A stretch of 7,435 nucleotides of DNA from Alphaproteobacteria bacterium (GTDB lineage Bacteria; Pseudomonadota; Alphaproteobacteria; Micropepsales; Micropepsaceae). The notes below the pieces were generated by a model. It saw only the letters and a program-made list of their open reading frames with translations. It made no database searches and was not told the DNA's origin. Shown one piece after another: positions 6,896 through 7,435 of the stretch. The stretch is from positions 1-7,435 of the forward strand of contig QKCS01000376.1 in NCBI GenBank assembly GCA_003246795.1, given 5' to 3'. The position numbers and the translations under genes are program-made. Numbering within the stretch: position 1 is the stretch's first letter; every line of letters begins with the position of its first letter.

Positions 6896-6903
6896 CGGCC
6901 CGC
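6885..6903. terminator. Short GC hairpin at the convergent gene ends, possible two-way terminator
   Basis: GCGGGC (6885-6890) can pair with GCCCGC (6898-6903) around a 7-base loop that holds the shared CTAG stop. The junction also contains the 8-base palindrome CGCTAGCG (6890-6897) and a second inverted pair, CGGGCGC (6880-6886) and GCGCCCG (6914-6920). No T-tract follows on either strand, so an intrinsic terminator is uncertain and the symmetry may only reflect coding sequence. Confidence 0.2.
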
Positions 6904-7435
6904 CATCGCCTCGGCGCCCGTCACGAGCTCCAGGAGTTCGGACGTGATCTCGTTCTGGCGCATCAGGCGCGCCTGCTGCTGCAGTTCCTCGAGTTTCTGC
7001 GACACGTTGCCGTGCGCGGACTCCATGGCGGCGAAGCGTGCGGCGTTCTCGCTGGCCAGCGACTCGACGGCCGCCTCCGTCAACAGGGCGACGACGTATT
7101 CCGCGAGCAGTTTCTGGCGCAGCGTCTCGGGATCGAGATCGAAGAGGGGCTGTTGGAGCCGCTTCGACGCGCCGAAATATGCGGGGTCGATGGGAAACAG
7201 CGTTCTGCGTTCGATGTCGGACGCGCCGACCTGGCGGTAGCGCGCGAAGACGACTTCGATGCGTCCGATCTCGCCGGCCGCAATTCGGCGATAGAGCTCG
7301 GCCGTCAGTTCGTCGACGGCCTCGGCGACGGCGGCGATGCGCGTCGCCATGGCGCGCGCCCAGGCCGGACGTTTGTCGCGTTCGCGCGCAAGCGCCGCGC
7401 CGCGCGTGCCCAACACGAACAGCATGTCCGTGGGG
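6892..7435 (-). CDS. atpG: F-type ATPase gamma subunit, C-terminal part, probably N-ATPase type (5' end outside window)
   Basis: The frame is open to the window edge (Pro-Thr-Asp precede the Met at 7425) and ends with TAG at 6894-6892. It gives 180 codons of a protein normally about 290 long, so the N-terminal third or more is missing and the internal Met at 7425 is not the start. Numbered from that Met, LFVLGTRGAALARE at 2-15 is the end of the Rossmann-like middle domain. EVVFARYRQ at 57-65 is a core strand. QKLLAEYVVALLTEAAVESL (104-123) leads into the long C-terminal rotor helix, with SENAARFAAMESAHGN at 125-140 and RQNEITSELLELVTGAEA at 156-173. The ENAARFAAM and RQNEIT blocks identify gamma, the shaft turning inside alpha3beta3. 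The RRTLFPID and QQPLFDLDPETL segments resemble the alternative N-ATPase gamma more than the housekeeping one, judged from memory. In N-ATPase operons gamma is usually the last gene, which fits its convergent end here. Confidence 0.85.
   Translation of the reverse strand, partial: PTDMLFVLGTRGAALARERDKRPAWARAMATRIAAVAEAVDELTAELYRRIAAGEIGRIEVVFARYRQVGASDIERRTLFPIDPAYFGASKRLQQPLFDLDPETLRQKLLAEYVVALLTEAAVESLASENAARFAAMESAHGNVSQKLEELQQQARLMRQNEITSELLELVTGAEAMAGR

Overview
This 7.4 kb window is GC-rich and densely coding. It reads as a chromosomal segment of a proteobacterium. An alphaproteobacterium is my best guess, from the strong GCG/GGC/TCG codon preference, a Gram-negative RND efflux pair and an N-type ATPase gamma subunit, but no rRNA or other taxonomic marker is present. 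There are six protein genes, two of them cut by the window edges. No gap between genes exceeds about 155 bases. I see no tRNA, rRNA, CRISPR array, insertion sequence or phage gene.

Left block (1-4469, + strand): the end of an ArsR-family regulator, a periplasmic adaptor and an RND inner-membrane pump, packed with a 28-base gap and then a 4-base GTGA stop/start overlap. This looks like one regulator-plus-efflux operon. The regulator's tail carries a Tyr-Cys near its end, as in the reactive-sulfur sensors YgaV, BigR and SqrR, so the pump may answer to sulfide, persulfide or redox stress. No outer-membrane channel gene is present, so the pump must borrow one or have it encoded upstream of the window.

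Middle block: a secreted DUF2785 protein on the - strand (4474-5370) meets the pump gene tail to tail, with only 4 bases between the stops. It is transcribed away from a beta-CASP metallo-beta-lactamase-fold RNA-processing nuclease (5525-6895, + strand). The 154-base divergent gap holds three copies of the 9-mer CCGCAACGG, one inverted, and a second inverted 8-mer.

Right edge: the C-terminal 60% or so of an F-type ATPase gamma subunit, most like the alternative N-ATPase form, lies on the - strand (6892-7435). It converges on the nuclease gene so tightly that both genes take their TAG stops from one CTAG palindrome. If it is N-type, the rest of that operon lies just right of the window.

Nothing here amounts to a clearly new system. 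The most useful leads are the possible sulfur-linked control of the efflux operon, the Arg in place of the usual TM10 proton-relay Lys in the pump, the secreted DUF2785 protein, and the repeat arrangement in the divergent intergenic region.
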